A stretch of 64,000 bases of DNA from DASQMT01 sp963827335 (GCA_963827335.1 CAWHAP010000004.1:134800-198799); one strand, 5' to 3'. Counted from the first letter of the stretch, positions 51,083 through 60,381 are shown. Program-made: numbers and translations. The notes: generated from the sequence alone by a model not told the origin.

Positions 51083-51261
51083 TTCCCGGAGCACAGGCGG
51101 GAGGCTGCCCTCCGCCGCGTCCGGAGGACGCCGCGGTCAGCCGGACGCCGAGCACCGGAGCCATGTCCAGGCGCCGGGCACCAGCGGACAGCCGGACGCC
51201 GAGCACCGGAGCCATGTCCAGGCGCGGGGCACCAGCGGTCAGCCGGACGCCGAGCACCGGA
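51079..51261 (-). repeat. Family R repeat copy 3 (inverted) with a 51-bp tandem array
   Basis: Positions 51079-51159 are the reverse complement of the family R unit (both blocks present, as in copies at 35785 and 52356). Its distal half then repeats twice more at exactly 51-bp spacing (block ends 51159, 51210 and 51261). The unit is 17 codons, so the frame is preserved and would encode repeats of QPDAEHRSHVQAPGTSG in the downstream gene if its start were upstream. Confidence 0.78.
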
Positions 51262-51275
51262 CCCGATTCCAGGCC

Positions 51276-52337
51276 TTGGCATTCCGCGTCGCGCGCCACC
51301 ACCTCGCGGAGCGGACCGGCGACCCCGCGGCCGCCGCCGTCGTCGGCCTGCAGGACACGCCGCCCGGCACGGCGGCGATCGCGCTGGCCGCGCGCGCCGA
51401 CGTCGGTCCCGAGGCGCTGGGCGAGCTCGTGCTCGTGCCGAGCGTGCGGGGCGCCCCGCTCGCGGTGGCGCCGAGCGACCTGCCGGTGTTCACGGCAGGG
51501 CTGGCGCCGCCCGACGAGGCGGCGGCGCGGACCGTCATCGGCAACGCGTGGAAGGCGCTCGACGGGATCGGGGCGATGGAGGCGCTGGACCGCGTCAGCG
51601 ACGCGGTGCGCGACAGCCTCGCCGCCGGGCCGCTCGCGCGCGACGACTTCCACCAGGCGCTGCGCGAGCGCCTGCCCGGCGAGCTGCTCTGGTGGTGCAG
51701 GGGGTGCGGCAGCCACCACGTGCATCCGTCGCTGTGGCGCGCCACCGGGATCCGCGGGGTGCTCGCCATCGTCGGCCGTGAGGGCCGCACCGCGGTGTTC
51801 GGCGCCCCGCCGGAGGTCGCGCCGGGCGTCGACCCCGGCGCCCGGCTCGCGCGGCGCTTCCTCCACGCCTACGGCCCCGCGCGCCCGCGGCTCCTCGCGG
51901 CATGGGCCGGGATCGCGCCGTCCCACGCCGCCGCGCTGTGGGAGCGGGCCGGCGACCTCGCCGAGGTCGACCTCGAAGGGACCGCCGCGTGGGTGCTCGC
52001 CGAGGACGCGGCGGCGCTCGCCGACCCGCCGGCCGCGCGGGGCGTGCGGCTCCTGCCGAACCTCGATCCGCTCGGCGCGGGTCGCGACCGCGAGCTCCTG
52101 GTGCCGGACGCGGCGGTCCGCAAGCGGATCTGGCGGGTCCTGGGCGGGCCCGGGATGCTCCTCGCCGACGGCACGGTCGCCGGCCTGTGGCGCGCGGCGA
52201 AGCGGGGCCGCCGGCTCGACGTGACGGTCGAGCCGCTCGGGCGGCTCAGCAGGGCGGCGAGGGCCGCGGTCGAGGAGGAGGCGGCGCGCCTCGCCCCGTT
52301 CCGCGAGGCGGACTCGAGCGCGGTGACCTGGGCCTAG
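51276..52337 (+). CDS. Winged-helix DNA-binding (AlkZ/YcaQ-like) protein
   Basis: The 353-residue product from TTG 51276 begins LAFRVARHHLAERTGD, as expected for the AlkZ/HTH_42 family. The family-like AWAGIAPSHAAALWERAG and late LPNLDPLGAGRDRELLV segments lie near residues 210 and 265. AlkZ proteins are DNA glycosylases against interstrand crosslinks, but the catalytic QxQ motif of AlkZ is not clearly seen, so this may be a divergent member. The frame is open upstream to ATG 51072 through the repeat array; I treat that as non-native sequence. Confidence 0.72.
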   Translation: MAFRVARHHLAERTGDPAAAAVVGLQDTPPGTAAIALAARADVGPEALGELVLVPSVRGAPLAVAPSDLPVFTAGLAPPDEAAARTVIGNAWKALDGIGAMEALDRVSDAVRDSLAAGPLARDDFHQALRERLPGELLWWCRGCGSHHVHPSLWRATGIRGVLAIVGREGRTAVFGAPPEVAPGVDPGARLARRFLHAYGPARPRLLAAWAGIAPSHAAALWERAGDLAEVDLEGTAAWVLAEDAAALADPPAARGVRLLPNLDPLGAGRDRELLVPDAAVRKRIWRVLGGPGMLLADGTVAGLWRAAKRGRRLDVTVEPLGRLSRAARAAVEEEAARLAPFREADSSAVTWA

Positions 52338-52355
52338 ACGACCGCGAGAAAACGC

Positions 52356-52437
52356 TCCGGTGCTCGGCGTCCGGCTGACCGTCAGGCGGCTCGTGGCGCC
52401 TCGGAGGGCAGCCTCCCGCCTGCGCTCCGGGAGTTAC
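52356..52437 (+). repeat. Family R repeat, copy 2
   Basis: TCCGGTGCTCGGCGTCCGGC starts at 52356 and GGGCAGCCTCCCGCCTGCGC with TCCGGGAGTTAC ends at 52437. It lies between convergent genes, and its right part is read in frame as the C-terminal 18 residues and stop of the phenylalanine hydroxylase gene. Confidence 0.75.
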
Positions 52438-53299
52438 GCGCTGGCGTGTCATCGTCGAACGTCGCGAAGAAGCCGCCGACCCGGTCGGTCAGCTCGCCCA
52501 TCCCGTCGCAGGCGAAGAGGATCGGCTGGTAGTGCGTGATGTCGTACTCGAGCGTCGCCATCGCGTGGAAGTCGACGGGGCGGATGTCGGCGCCGCGGAA
52601 CTCGTCGATCTCGCCGAACGACGACAGCAGCCCCGCGCCGTAGCAGCGCAGCTCGCCCTCCTCCCACATCACGCCGAACTCGATCGTGAACCAGAACACG
52701 TCCGCCAGGTACTGCAGGCCCTCGGCCGTCTCGCAGCGGCGCGCCGCCTCGCCCGCGAGCCGCTTGACCTCGGCGATCGCCGGATCGGCCAGCAGGTTGC
52801 CGTGCCCGATCACCTCGTGGACGATGTCCGGCTCGGGCGTGTAGAGCGGGCCGCTCGGGTGGCGCAGGTACTGCGTGGAGTGGAAGACGCGGTCGGCGAG
52901 CGCGCCGTAGAACTCGTCGAGCGGCACGAGCCCGGCGGCCGGGTGGAACGAGAACCCGGTGAGCGGGCGCAGGCGGTCCGTGACCTCGTCGAGCTGCGGC
53001 ACGCGGTCCTCCGGCAGCGCGAGCGCCGCCTTCGCCTCGCGGAAGGCGCGGCAGGCGAGCCGGTCGTGCTTGGGCGCGAGCTCGCGGCACACGGTGCGCC
53101 AGATCTCGTGCTCGGCCTCGGTGTAGGCGACCTGCGGCACCGGCGCGCCCGGCCGCCAGGCCAGCGCGGCGGCGGCGATCTCGTTGCGGCGGCGGCGGTA
53201 CTCCGGGTCGTGGGCGCCGGGATGGTCGTCGGCCAGGTGGACCTTCACGCCGTCGGGACCGTCGGTGACCGGTGCGTACAGCTGCGCCTCTTCGAACAT
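52382..53299 (-). CDS. phhA: Phenylalanine 4-monooxygenase
   Basis: The 305-residue protein has the aromatic amino acid hydroxylase core: TGFSFHPAAGLVPLDEFYG, iron ligands in DIVHEVIGHGNLL (two His, about residues 160 and 165) and FTIEFGVMWEEG (Glu about 205). It uses pterin and oxygen to make tyrosine from phenylalanine. The last 18 residues (NSRSAGGRLPSEAPRAA) come from a family R repeat, not from the enzyme family. An Lrp/AsnC gene diverges 67 bases away and is the likely regulator. Confidence 0.93.
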   Translation of the reverse strand: MFEEAQLYAPVTDGPDGVKVHLADDHPGAHDPEYRRRRNEIAAAALAWRPGAPVPQVAYTEAEHEIWRTVCRELAPKHDRLACRAFREAKAALALPEDRVPQLDEVTDRLRPLTGFSFHPAAGLVPLDEFYGALADRVFHSTQYLRHPSGPLYTPEPDIVHEVIGHGNLLADPAIAEVKRLAGEAARRCETAEGLQYLADVFWFTIEFGVMWEEGELRCYGAGLLSSFGEIDEFRGADIRPVDFHAMATLEYDITHYQPILFACDGMGELTDRVGGFFATFDDDTPARNSRSAGGRLPSEAPRAA

Positions 53300-53366
53300 C
53301 CCGTTCTTGTAGCCGCGCGACCCGGCCAGAGCAACGAGAGAGGACGTATCATGTCACTCGACGACA

Positions 53367-53825
53367 ATGATCGAACGTTTGAGCGACACAGATCGGAAGA
53401 TCCTTGCGCTCCTCCAGCGGGAAGGGCGGCGGTCGTTCGCCGACCTCGGCCGCGAGGTGGGACTCTCCACGCCCGCCGTGAAGCGCCGCGTCGACCGGCT
53501 GGAGGCCAGCGGCGTGATCCGCGGCTACGCCGCGGTCGTCGACGCGTCCAAGCTCGGGCTCGGCTTCGAGGCGATCGCCGAGATCTACTGCGCCGAGCGC
53601 ACGACGCCGCGCGACGTGCTCGCCAGCGTGGAGGGCATCGACGAGGTGGTGAGCGCCGTGACCGTGTCCGGGGAGCCCGACGCCGTGCTGCGCGTGCAGG
53701 TCGACGACATCCGCCATCTCGAGCGCGTGATCGAGGCGCTGCGGCGGCGGCCGAACATCGTGCGGACGCGGACGATGATCGTCTTGAGCGTCCTGGTTGA
53801 TCGCCCGACCGCCCTGGCCCCGTAA
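53367..53825 (+). CDS. Lrp/AsnC-family transcriptional regulator
   Basis: The 152-residue protein has the N-terminal helix-turn-helix (LSDTDRKILALLQREGRRSF, then VGLSTPAVKRRVDRLEASGV) and the C-terminal RAM effector domain (VVSAVTVSGEPDAVLRVQVD). Lrp/AsnC members bind amino acids and form octamers. Divergent placement beside phenylalanine hydroxylase suggests it senses an aromatic amino acid and controls that gene; this is a common pairing in bacteria but is inference here. Confidence 0.93.
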   Translation: MIERLSDTDRKILALLQREGRRSFADLGREVGLSTPAVKRRVDRLEASGVIRGYAAVVDASKLGLGFEAIAEIYCAERTTPRDVLASVEGIDEVVSAVTVSGEPDAVLRVQVDDIRHLERVIEALRRRPNIVRTRTMIVLSVLVDRPTALAP

Positions 53826-53836
53826 CGTCGGCGATC

Positions 53837-54439
53837 ATGACCTCCTTCGATACGTACGCCTTCGGCTTCTCCTGGTCGGACGAGAAGCTCGACCGCACCG
53901 CTCACGCGCTCGACACCGGCGACGGCGTCTGGCTCGTGGACCCCGTCGACGTTCCGGAGGCGATCGACCGCGCCGCCGCGCTCGGCCCCCCGGCCGGGGT
54001 GCTGCAGCTGCTCGACCGCCACAGCCGCGACTGCGCGGCGATCGCCGCCCGGCTCGAGGTGCCGCACCTGCGGCTGCCCGCCGCGGTCCCCGGCAGCCCG
54101 TTCACCGTCGTGCCCGTGCTCGACATCCCGCGCTGGCGCGAGATCGCGCTGTGGTGGCCGGAGCGCCGCGCGCTGGTCGTCGCCGAGGCGATCGGGACGA
54201 ACGCGGTCTTCGCGATCGGCGACGGCCCGGCCGGCGTGCATCCGCTGCTGCGCGGGCTGCCGCCCGGCGGGCTGCGCGGGTACCAGCCCGAGCACCTGCT
54301 CGTCGGGCACGGCCGCGGCCTGCACGGGCCGGAGGCGGCGACCGCCCTGGCCGGCGCCTACGATCGCGCGCGCCGCGATCTCCCGCGCTTCGTCGCCAAG
54401 GTGCCCGGCTGGGCGAAGGCGGCGTTGAAGAGTCGCTGA
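53837..54439 (+). CDS. Degenerate metallo-beta-lactamase-fold protein
   Basis: The 200-residue protein resembles small metallo-beta-lactamase-fold proteins of actinobacteria (WLVDPVDVPEAIDRAAALGP, LLRGLPPGGLRGYQPEHLLVGHGRG). The usual HxHxDH zinc motif is replaced by LDRHSRDCAA, so the site has at most His, Asp and Cys, and enzymatic activity is doubtful. It follows the Lrp gene by 11 bases on the same strand. Function is unknown. Confidence 0.68.
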   Translation: MTSFDTYAFGFSWSDEKLDRTAHALDTGDGVWLVDPVDVPEAIDRAAALGPPAGVLQLLDRHSRDCAAIAARLEVPHLRLPAAVPGSPFTVVPVLDIPRWREIALWWPERRALVVAEAIGTNAVFAIGDGPAGVHPLLRGLPPGGLRGYQPEHLLVGHGRGLHGPEAATALAGAYDRARRDLPRFVAKVPGWAKAALKSR

Positions 54440-54495
54440 CCACGCCCGGGGGTAGGGGGGCTTCCAACGTCGTTCACGAAGCGAGGGGGAGGGTC

Positions 54496-56071
54496 ATGGA
54501 GTCCGGACTCGACAGGCGGACGTTCATCACGCGTGGAGCAGCGGTCGTCGGCGGCGGCCTGCTGAGCGCCGGGGCGCTCGAGCGGCTCGTGGCGCGCGAC
54601 GCCCTCGGCCGCCACCACGCGCACGCCGAGCCCTACGGACCGCTGCGCCGCACGCCCGACCAGCGCGGCGTCGAGGTGCTCGCGCTGCCCGCGGGGTTCA
54701 GCTACGTCACCTTCGGCCACACCGGCACGACGATGTCCGACGGCAACCCGACGCCGCTCGCGCTGGACGGGATGAGCGCGTTCGCCGGCGGCCGCCGCCA
54801 CGGCCACGGCCACGGCCACGGCCGCGGGGAACGGCCACGGCCATGGCCGCGATCGCCTGGTGCGGCTGATCCGCAACTCCGAGGACCGCAACCCGGTCGG
54901 CGTCAAGGGCGGCCTGCTCGGCGACCGCAGCAAGGCCTACGACCCCACGGGCTTCGGCGGCACCACGACGCTCGTGTACGACGAGCGCCGGCGCCGGCTG
55001 GTGCAGGACTTCGTCAGCCTCAACGGGACGATCGTCAACTGCGCCGGCGGGCGCGGCTACCGCTACCGCCACTGGCTCACGGGCGAGGAGTCGGTGGGCG
55101 GACCGGACGCCACCGACGAGACCGTCCGGTTCGCCAAGCGCCACGGTTACCTGTTCGAGACGCCGGTCGACCGCGGCCCGAACGAGCTCGAGACGGGCGA
55201 GCCGATCACGGCCGCCGGCCGGTTCTCCCACGAGGCGGCCGCCGTCGACCAGCGCACCGGCATCGTGTACGAGACGGAGGACCCGGGCTCGGGCGTGGGC
55301 GCGGGCTTCTACCGCTACATCCCGGAGGACCCCGAGGAGCTGACGGCCGGCGGCGCGCTGCAGATGCTCGCGATCAAGGGCCACCCGCAGGTCGACCTGC
55401 GCCAGGGCCAGCGCCGCGGCGCGGTGCTGCGCGTGCGGTGGGTCGACATCGACGACCCCGATCCCGACGTCGTCTCGGTCAGCGACCCGAAGAGCACGTT
55501 CAACCAGGGCTGGAGCGAGGGCGGCGCGAAGTTCAACCGCCTGGAGGGCTGCTGGGAGGACGACGGGACGATCTACTTCGTCTCCACGAGCGGCGGCGAC
55601 GCGAAGAACGGCGACGTCAACTCCGACGACTTCGCGGAGGGCTTCGGCCAGATCTGGGCGTACCGGCCCGGCCGCGGCCGGCACGACGGCGGGACGCTCG
55701 TGCTCGTCTACGAGTCGCCGTCGGGCGAGAAGCTCGACGGGCCCGACAACCTCACGGTCACGCCGCGCGGCGGGCTGATCGCCTGCGAGGACGATCCCTC
55801 GACGGCCTTCGGGGACGAGCCGCCGGAGGACACGCACCCGCTCGCGCCCGGGATCGAGAACGTCAACCGCCTCATCGGCATCACCAGGCGCGGCGAGGCG
55901 TTCGAGTTCGCGGTCAACGTGCACAGCGGGTCCGAGCTCGCCGGCTGCTGCTTCAGCCCGAGCGGCGACACGCTGTTCTTCAACATCTTCGGGCGCGCGC
56001 GCTTCGACGAGGACCCGGTGGAGGGGATGACGTGCGCGGTCACGGGGCCGTGGCACCGCGGACCGTTGTGA
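54496..56071 (+). pseudogene. PhoX-family (DUF839) Tat-exported protein, apparent +1 frameshift
   Basis: The N-terminus carries a twin-arginine signal (DRRTFITRGAAVVGGGLLSA). After a run of Gly-His codons (HGHGHGHG) the frame fails, and the remainder continues in another frame (NGHGHGRDRLVRLIRN, then GFGGTTTLVYDERRRR, LEGCWEDDGTIYFVSTSGGD, DNLTVTPRGGLIACEDDPST, CCFSPSGDTLFFNIFG), typical of PhoX-like beta-propeller phosphatases. Removing one G from GGGG at 54826-54829 joins them (length 3n+1). The His-rich insert is unusual for PhoX, and a slip in that repeat or a sequence error is possible. Confidence 0.72.
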
Positions 56072-56186
56072 TCCGTTCGAGCCGGCCCACGGCCCATGCG
56101 CTGGAGCGCAGCCCGACATAGAGCGAGAACAGGGCGCCGGTGAGGAGCAGCTCGCCGGTCGCCGGGGGGAGGGTGCGACGGTCCAT
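56040..56186 (-). CDS. Possible 48-residue membrane peptide
   Basis: An ATG at 56186 opens a 48-codon leftward frame, MDRRTLPPATGELLLTGALF followed by a hydrophobic span to about residue 33 and a basic tail. It has one predicted membrane helix. It overlaps the end of the PhoX-like gene by 32 bases. The ribosome site is weak, so it may be spurious. I recognise no family. Confidence 0.3.
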   Translation of the reverse strand: MDRRTLPPATGELLLTGALFSLYVGLRSSAWAVGRLERITTVRGATAP

Positions 56187-56270
56187 GGGCCGAAGGTACG
56201 GCGCGCCCGGCGCGCGGTGTTAGGACCTCGTGTCCGAAGCCCGTTCGACCGCGTGGCCCGAACGACCCGG

Positions 56271-58898
56271 TCAGCCCGTGTTGCGCATGCCGGCGGCGAT
56301 CCCCGTGATCGTCGCCAGCAGCGCCTCGCGCGCGTCTGGCCGGCCGGCGCGGGCGCGCGCGAGCAGCTCGACCTGCAGGTGCGAGAGCGGGTCGATCCAC
56401 GGGTTGCGGTGCGAGAGGCGCCGCTGCAGCGCGGGCGAGTCGTCGAGCAGGGACGGCGCGCCGGTGATCTCCAGCAGGCGCCCGACGACCTGGTCGTGCT
56501 CGCGCGCGATGCCGGGCCAGAAGCGGTCGCGCAGCTCGGGCTCGACGAGCCGCAGGTAGCGCTCGGCGACGCCGAGGTCGGTCTTGTAAAGCGCCATCTC
56601 GAGCGTCGAGAGCAGGCTGGCGAAGAACGGCCAGCCGGCGGCCATCTCGCGCTGCATCTCGAGGCCGCCCTCCGCCAGCGCCGCACCGGCGCCGTACCAG
56701 GACGGCAGCAGCAGCCGGTTCTGCGTCCACGCGAACACCCACGGGATCGCGCGCAGCGCCTCGATCCCGCCCGAGGCGCGCTTGGACGGCCGCGAGCCGA
56801 TGTTGAGCGACGTGAGCTCGGCGAGCGGCGTGGCCTGCTCGAAGAAGCGCGGGAAGTCCGGTGACTCGTAGACGAGCGCGCGGTAGCGCTCGCGCGAGCG
56901 CTCGGACATCCGCTCCATCTCCGCGCGCCACTCCGCGGGCACGGGCGGCTGCTCGCGGGCGGAGGCGAGGAGGACCGCCGACAGCGTCTGCTCGAGCGAG
57001 CGCACGGCCAGCTCGGGGTCGCCGTAGCGGGCCGAGACCGTCTCGCCCTGCTCCGTGATGCGGATGCGCCCGTGCAGCGATCCGCGCGGCTGGGCGAGGA
57101 TCGCGCGGTGCATCCGCCCGCCGCCGCGCGACGGCGAGCCGCCGCGGCCGTGGAAGAGCTCGAGCTCGAGCCCGGCGTCGGCGGCCTGCGCGGCCAGCCG
57201 CTCCTGGGCGACGTGGAGCGCCCACTGGCTCGACACGAAGCCCGAGTCCTTGCCCGAGTCGGAGTAGCCGAGCATGATCAGCTGCCGGTCGGCGTGCCCG
57301 CGCAGGCTGTCGCGGTACACGGCTGTGTCGTAGAGCGTCGCCATCGTCCTGGGCGCCGCGCGCAGGTCGGCCAGCGTCTCGAACAGCGGGGCCAGCCGGA
57401 GCTTCGCGCCCGCGCGGCGCGTGAGCCAGAGCGCGGCGAGCACGTCAGACGGCGACTGGGCCATGGACAGGACCATCACGGGCACCGCGCGCCTGCCGTA
57501 CGCCTCGCGCGCCAGGGCGACCGTGTCGAGCACGCGCAGCAGCTCGCCGGCCGGGCCCGCTGGGCGCCGGTCCATCCCGCGCCGCTGCTCGGCGATCGCC
57601 TCCTCGAGCAGGCGCATGCGCTCGTCCTCGCCCGCGTCGCGGTAACCGGGCAGGAGCGTCGCCACCGCCTCCTGCACGACCGCGGCCGACTGGCGCACGT
57701 CGAGGCTGGCCATGTGGAAGCCGAAGACGTCGACCTGCCAGAGCAGGCGGCGCAGGCTGCCGTGGGCGACGTGCGCGGACCCGGCGCTCTCGAGCACGAG
57801 CCACAGGTCGTCGCGCAGCTCCTGCGGATCGGCGTAGCCGGGCTCGCGCGCGAGCGGGTCGAGCATGTTCGAGATCCGCCGCGTGATGAAGCTGAGCTTC
57901 GTGCGCAGCGGCTCGAACTCGCGGTTGGCCCGGTGCAGCACGCGGGCCGACGGCAGCTCGGTCGCGTCGCGCGCCAGCGACGCCTCGAGGGCGGCGGAGA
58001 CCGGCACGCGGTGGATCGAGTGCGAGAAGGCCTGCGCGAGCGCGTCGACGCCCGCCTGGATCAGCCGCAGCGCCGTCTCGCGGTGCAGCGTGAGCGTGCG
58101 GGCGAGCGTCTCGGCCCCGACCTCGGGATGGCCGTCCATGTCCGAGCCCGCCCACGAGCCGAACGACAGCTCGCGGCCGTCGACGCGAACACCGAAGCAG
58201 CGCTCGAGCTCCTCGAGCACCTCCGGCACGGCGTCGTGCAGCGTGGCCTCGAAGAAGAACAGGTTGCGCCGCACCTCGTCCTCGACCATCGGCCGGACGC
58301 GGCGCACCTCGTCGGTCTGCCACCAGATGGTGAGCGCCTCGCGCAGCTGGGAGAGCAGCGCGCGGCGGCGCGAGCGGCCGATGCGCGGGTCGTCGAGGCC
58401 GTCGAGCAGCTTGGCCACGTGGAGCTGGTGGTCGAGCACGGAGCGGCGCGTGGCCTCGGTCGGGTGCGCGGTGAGCACGAGCTCGACGTGGAGCGAGCGC
58501 AGCGCGGCCGCGAGATCGGCGCCCTCGTCGCGCAGCAGGTCGGCCGCCTCCATGAGCGACTCGCGCTGGCGCACCCCGGTCGCGTCGTAGTGGCGCCGGC
58601 GCCGCACGCGCTCGCGCTCCTCGGCGATGTTGGCGAGCTGGAGCTGGAGCGCGCACGCCCGGATGCACGGCTCGACGTCCTCCTTCGCCAGGCCGCGCAC
58701 GAGCTCGGCGAGCGCGGCGCCGGCGCCGGCGTCGCCTCCGCGCAGCTCGCCCGCCGTCTCGTGCAGCCACCGCACCGTGCGCGCGAAGCCCTCGCCGCAC
58801 TGCTCGACCAGCACCTCGTGGAGGACCGAGGAGAGCAGCTCGGAGTCGCGCGCCAGCGCGTCCGGCGGGGTCTCGGTGGGGGTCGGGGCGATCGACAT
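56271..58898 (-). CDS. ppc: Phosphoenolpyruvate carboxylase
   Basis: The 875-residue enzyme has the PEPC landmarks: LTAHPTEATRRSVL (catalytic His, about residue 143), the bicarbonate/metal loop GYSDSGKDSGF (about 544), FHGRGGSPSRGGG (about 578) and a C-terminal QNRLLLPSWYG segment ending in MRNTG, the conserved PEPC C-terminus that closes over the active site. It carboxylates PEP to oxaloacetate to refill the TCA cycle. The length is normal. I chose ATG 58898; an upstream frame extends further but overlaps the MocR gene. Confidence 0.97.
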   Translation of the reverse strand: MSIAPTPTETPPDALARDSELLSSVLHEVLVEQCGEGFARTVRWLHETAGELRGGDAGAGAALAELVRGLAKEDVEPCIRACALQLQLANIAEERERVRRRRHYDATGVRQRESLMEAADLLRDEGADLAAALRSLHVELVLTAHPTEATRRSVLDHQLHVAKLLDGLDDPRIGRSRRRALLSQLREALTIWWQTDEVRRVRPMVEDEVRRNLFFFEATLHDAVPEVLEELERCFGVRVDGRELSFGSWAGSDMDGHPEVGAETLARTLTLHRETALRLIQAGVDALAQAFSHSIHRVPVSAALEASLARDATELPSARVLHRANREFEPLRTKLSFITRRISNMLDPLAREPGYADPQELRDDLWLVLESAGSAHVAHGSLRRLLWQVDVFGFHMASLDVRQSAAVVQEAVATLLPGYRDAGEDERMRLLEEAIAEQRRGMDRRPAGPAGELLRVLDTVALAREAYGRRAVPVMVLSMAQSPSDVLAALWLTRRAGAKLRLAPLFETLADLRAAPRTMATLYDTAVYRDSLRGHADRQLIMLGYSDSGKDSGFVSSQWALHVAQERLAAQAADAGLELELFHGRGGSPSRGGGRMHRAILAQPRGSLHGRIRITEQGETVSARYGDPELAVRSLEQTLSAVLLASAREQPPVPAEWRAEMERMSERSRERYRALVYESPDFPRFFEQATPLAELTSLNIGSRPSKRASGGIEALRAIPWVFAWTQNRLLLPSWYGAGAALAEGGLEMQREMAAGWPFFASLLSTLEMALYKTDLGVAERYLRLVEPELRDRFWPGIAREHDQVVGRLLEITGAPSLLDDSPALQRRLSHRNPWIDPLSHLQVELLARARAGRPDAREALLATITGIAAGMRNTG

Positions 58899-58917
58899 CC
58901 GGGCGCCGCCGAGTGTG

Positions 58918-60315
58918 TCAGGTCCGTGCGTCGTGCAAGGCCGCGGCGAGCCCGGCGACGGCGGCGTCGACGCCCGCCGTCGGGATGCGGCCGTAGCCGA
59001 GCACGAGCCGCGTCGGCCCCGCCGGCGGCGTGCCGTGGTGGCGCGCCGCGATCGGCTCCGCCGCGACGCCGTGCGCCGCGGTCGCCTTGCGCAGGGCGAC
59101 GAGGTCGAGCGCGTCCGGCAGCGCGAGCACGAGGTGCACGCCCGCGGCGGCGCCCTCGACGCGCGCGCCCGGGAGCGCACGCGCGAGTGCGTCCACCAGG
59201 CGGTCGCGGCGCTCGGCGTACGCGCGCCGCGCGCGCCGCAGGTGGCGGTCGTGGTCGCCCGAGGCGATCAGGTGCGCGAGCGCGAGCTGGTCGAGCGCCG
59301 GCGAGCCGGAGTCGGCGGCGAGCTTCTCGACCGCGACAGCGGGGGCGAGCGCGGCGGGGGCGAGGATCCATCCCAGCCGCAGCGCGGGCGCGAGCGTCTT
59401 GGACGCGGTGCCGACGTAGGCGACGCGCGCGGGATCGAGCCCCTGCAGCGCCGCGAGCGGACGGCGGTCGTAGCGGAACTCGGCGTCGTAGTCGTCCTCG
59501 ATCACGAGCCGGTCGCCCGCGCGCGCCCAGCGCAGCAGCGCGTGGCGGCGCTCCGGCCCCATGACCGCGCCGGTCGGGAACTGGTGGCTGGGGGTGACGA
59601 CGACCACGTCGGCGGCGGCGCGCTCGAGCGCGTCGACGCGCAGGCCGTCGGCGTCGAGCGGGACCGGGACCGTCTCCAGGCCTGCGGAGCCGGCCGCCTC
59701 CCAGTGGTCGGTGAGCGACGGGTCCTCGAACGCCACGCGCCGCTTGCCGCGCTCGGCGAGCACGCGGAACAGCAGGGCCGTCGCCTGGCTGTAGCCCGCG
59801 CAGATCACGATCCCCGCCGGCGCGGCGGCCGTGCCGCGCACGCGGCCGAGGTAGCCGGCCAGCGCCTCGCGCAGCGCGAGGCTGCCGAAGCCGCTGCCGT
59901 AGTCCAGCTCGGCGTCGGGCGCCTCGGCGGCCGCGCGCGCGACGGCGCGCGCCCACGCGCGCCGCGGGAACAGCGACACGTCGGGCGTCGTCGGCGTGAA
60001 GTCGAAGCGCACGGCGGCGCGGCGCGGGGGCTCCGGGCGCGAGGGCTCGCTCGCGGGACCCGCGGCGACGACGGTGCCCGCCCCGCGCCGCGCCGCGAGC
60101 CAGCCCTCGGCGGTGAGCTGCTCGTAGGCGTCGGTGACCACCCCGCGCGACACGCCGAGCTGCCCGGCGAGGGCCCGTGACGCGGGCAGGCGCACGCCGG
60201 TGCGCAGCCGCCCTGCGCGGATCGCCTCCCGCAGCTCGCCCGCGAGCTGGCGCCGGAGCGGCTCGCCCGCGGCCGGGTCGAGCGCGACGAGGAGCCCGAG
60301 GTCGCCGTCTGTCAT
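58918..60315 (-). CDS. MocR-type (GntR-aminotransferase fusion) regulator
   Basis: The 465-residue protein fuses a GntR winged helix (PLRRQLAGELREAIRAGRL, LGVSRGVVTDAYEQLTAEGW) to a fold-type I aminotransferase-like domain with PLP Lys in GTASKTLAPALRLGW (about residue 304). MocR proteins such as PdxR and GabR sense PLP-derived aldimines. It diverges from an FMN split-barrel (PNPOx-like) gene across 66 bases that hold a direct repeat of MocR type, so it likely controls that gene. It may respond to vitamin B6. Confidence 0.92.
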   Translation of the reverse strand: MTDGDLGLLVALDPAAGEPLRRQLAGELREAIRAGRLRTGVRLPASRALAGQLGVSRGVVTDAYEQLTAEGWLAARRGAGTVVAAGPASEPSRPEPPRRAAVRFDFTPTTPDVSLFPRRAWARAVARAAAEAPDAELDYGSGFGSLALREALAGYLGRVRGTAAAPAGIVICAGYSQATALLFRVLAERGKRRVAFEDPSLTDHWEAAGSAGLETVPVPLDADGLRVDALERAAADVVVVTPSHQFPTGAVMGPERRHALLRWARAGDRLVIEDDYDAEFRYDRRPLAALQGLDPARVAYVGTASKTLAPALRLGWILAPAALAPAVAVEKLAADSGSPALDQLALAHLIASGDHDRHLRRARRAYAERRDRLVDALARALPGARVEGAAAGVHLVLALPDALDLVALRKATAAHGVAAEPIAARHHGTPPAGPTRLVLGYGRIPTAGVDAAVAGLAAALHDART

Positions 60316-60323
60316 GCCTGCAT

Positions 60324-60357
60324 CATTGGCCCTCTCGAGGCTTGCGTCAATGGCCCT
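60324..60357. promoter_or_regulatory. Direct-repeat candidate MocR operator
   Basis: CATTGGCCCT (60324-60333) and CAATGGCCCT (60348-60357) are near-identical direct repeats at 24-bp spacing in the divergent gap between the MocR and split-barrel genes. MocR proteins such as PdxR bind direct repeats spaced by about two helical turns, so this fits the local regulator. Binding is inferred. Confidence 0.55.
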
Positions 60358-60381
60358 GGACGCAGGACCACTTCGCTCCGC

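Noticed and set aside
51133..51261. CRISPR array
   Set aside because: The three 51-bp units are near-identical throughout with no unique spacers and no cas genes, so this is a simple tandem repeat.
53300..53366. Defined Lrp operator between phenylalanine hydroxylase and the Lrp gene
   Set aside because: The gap surely holds a promoter, but I saw no convincing symmetrical site to report.
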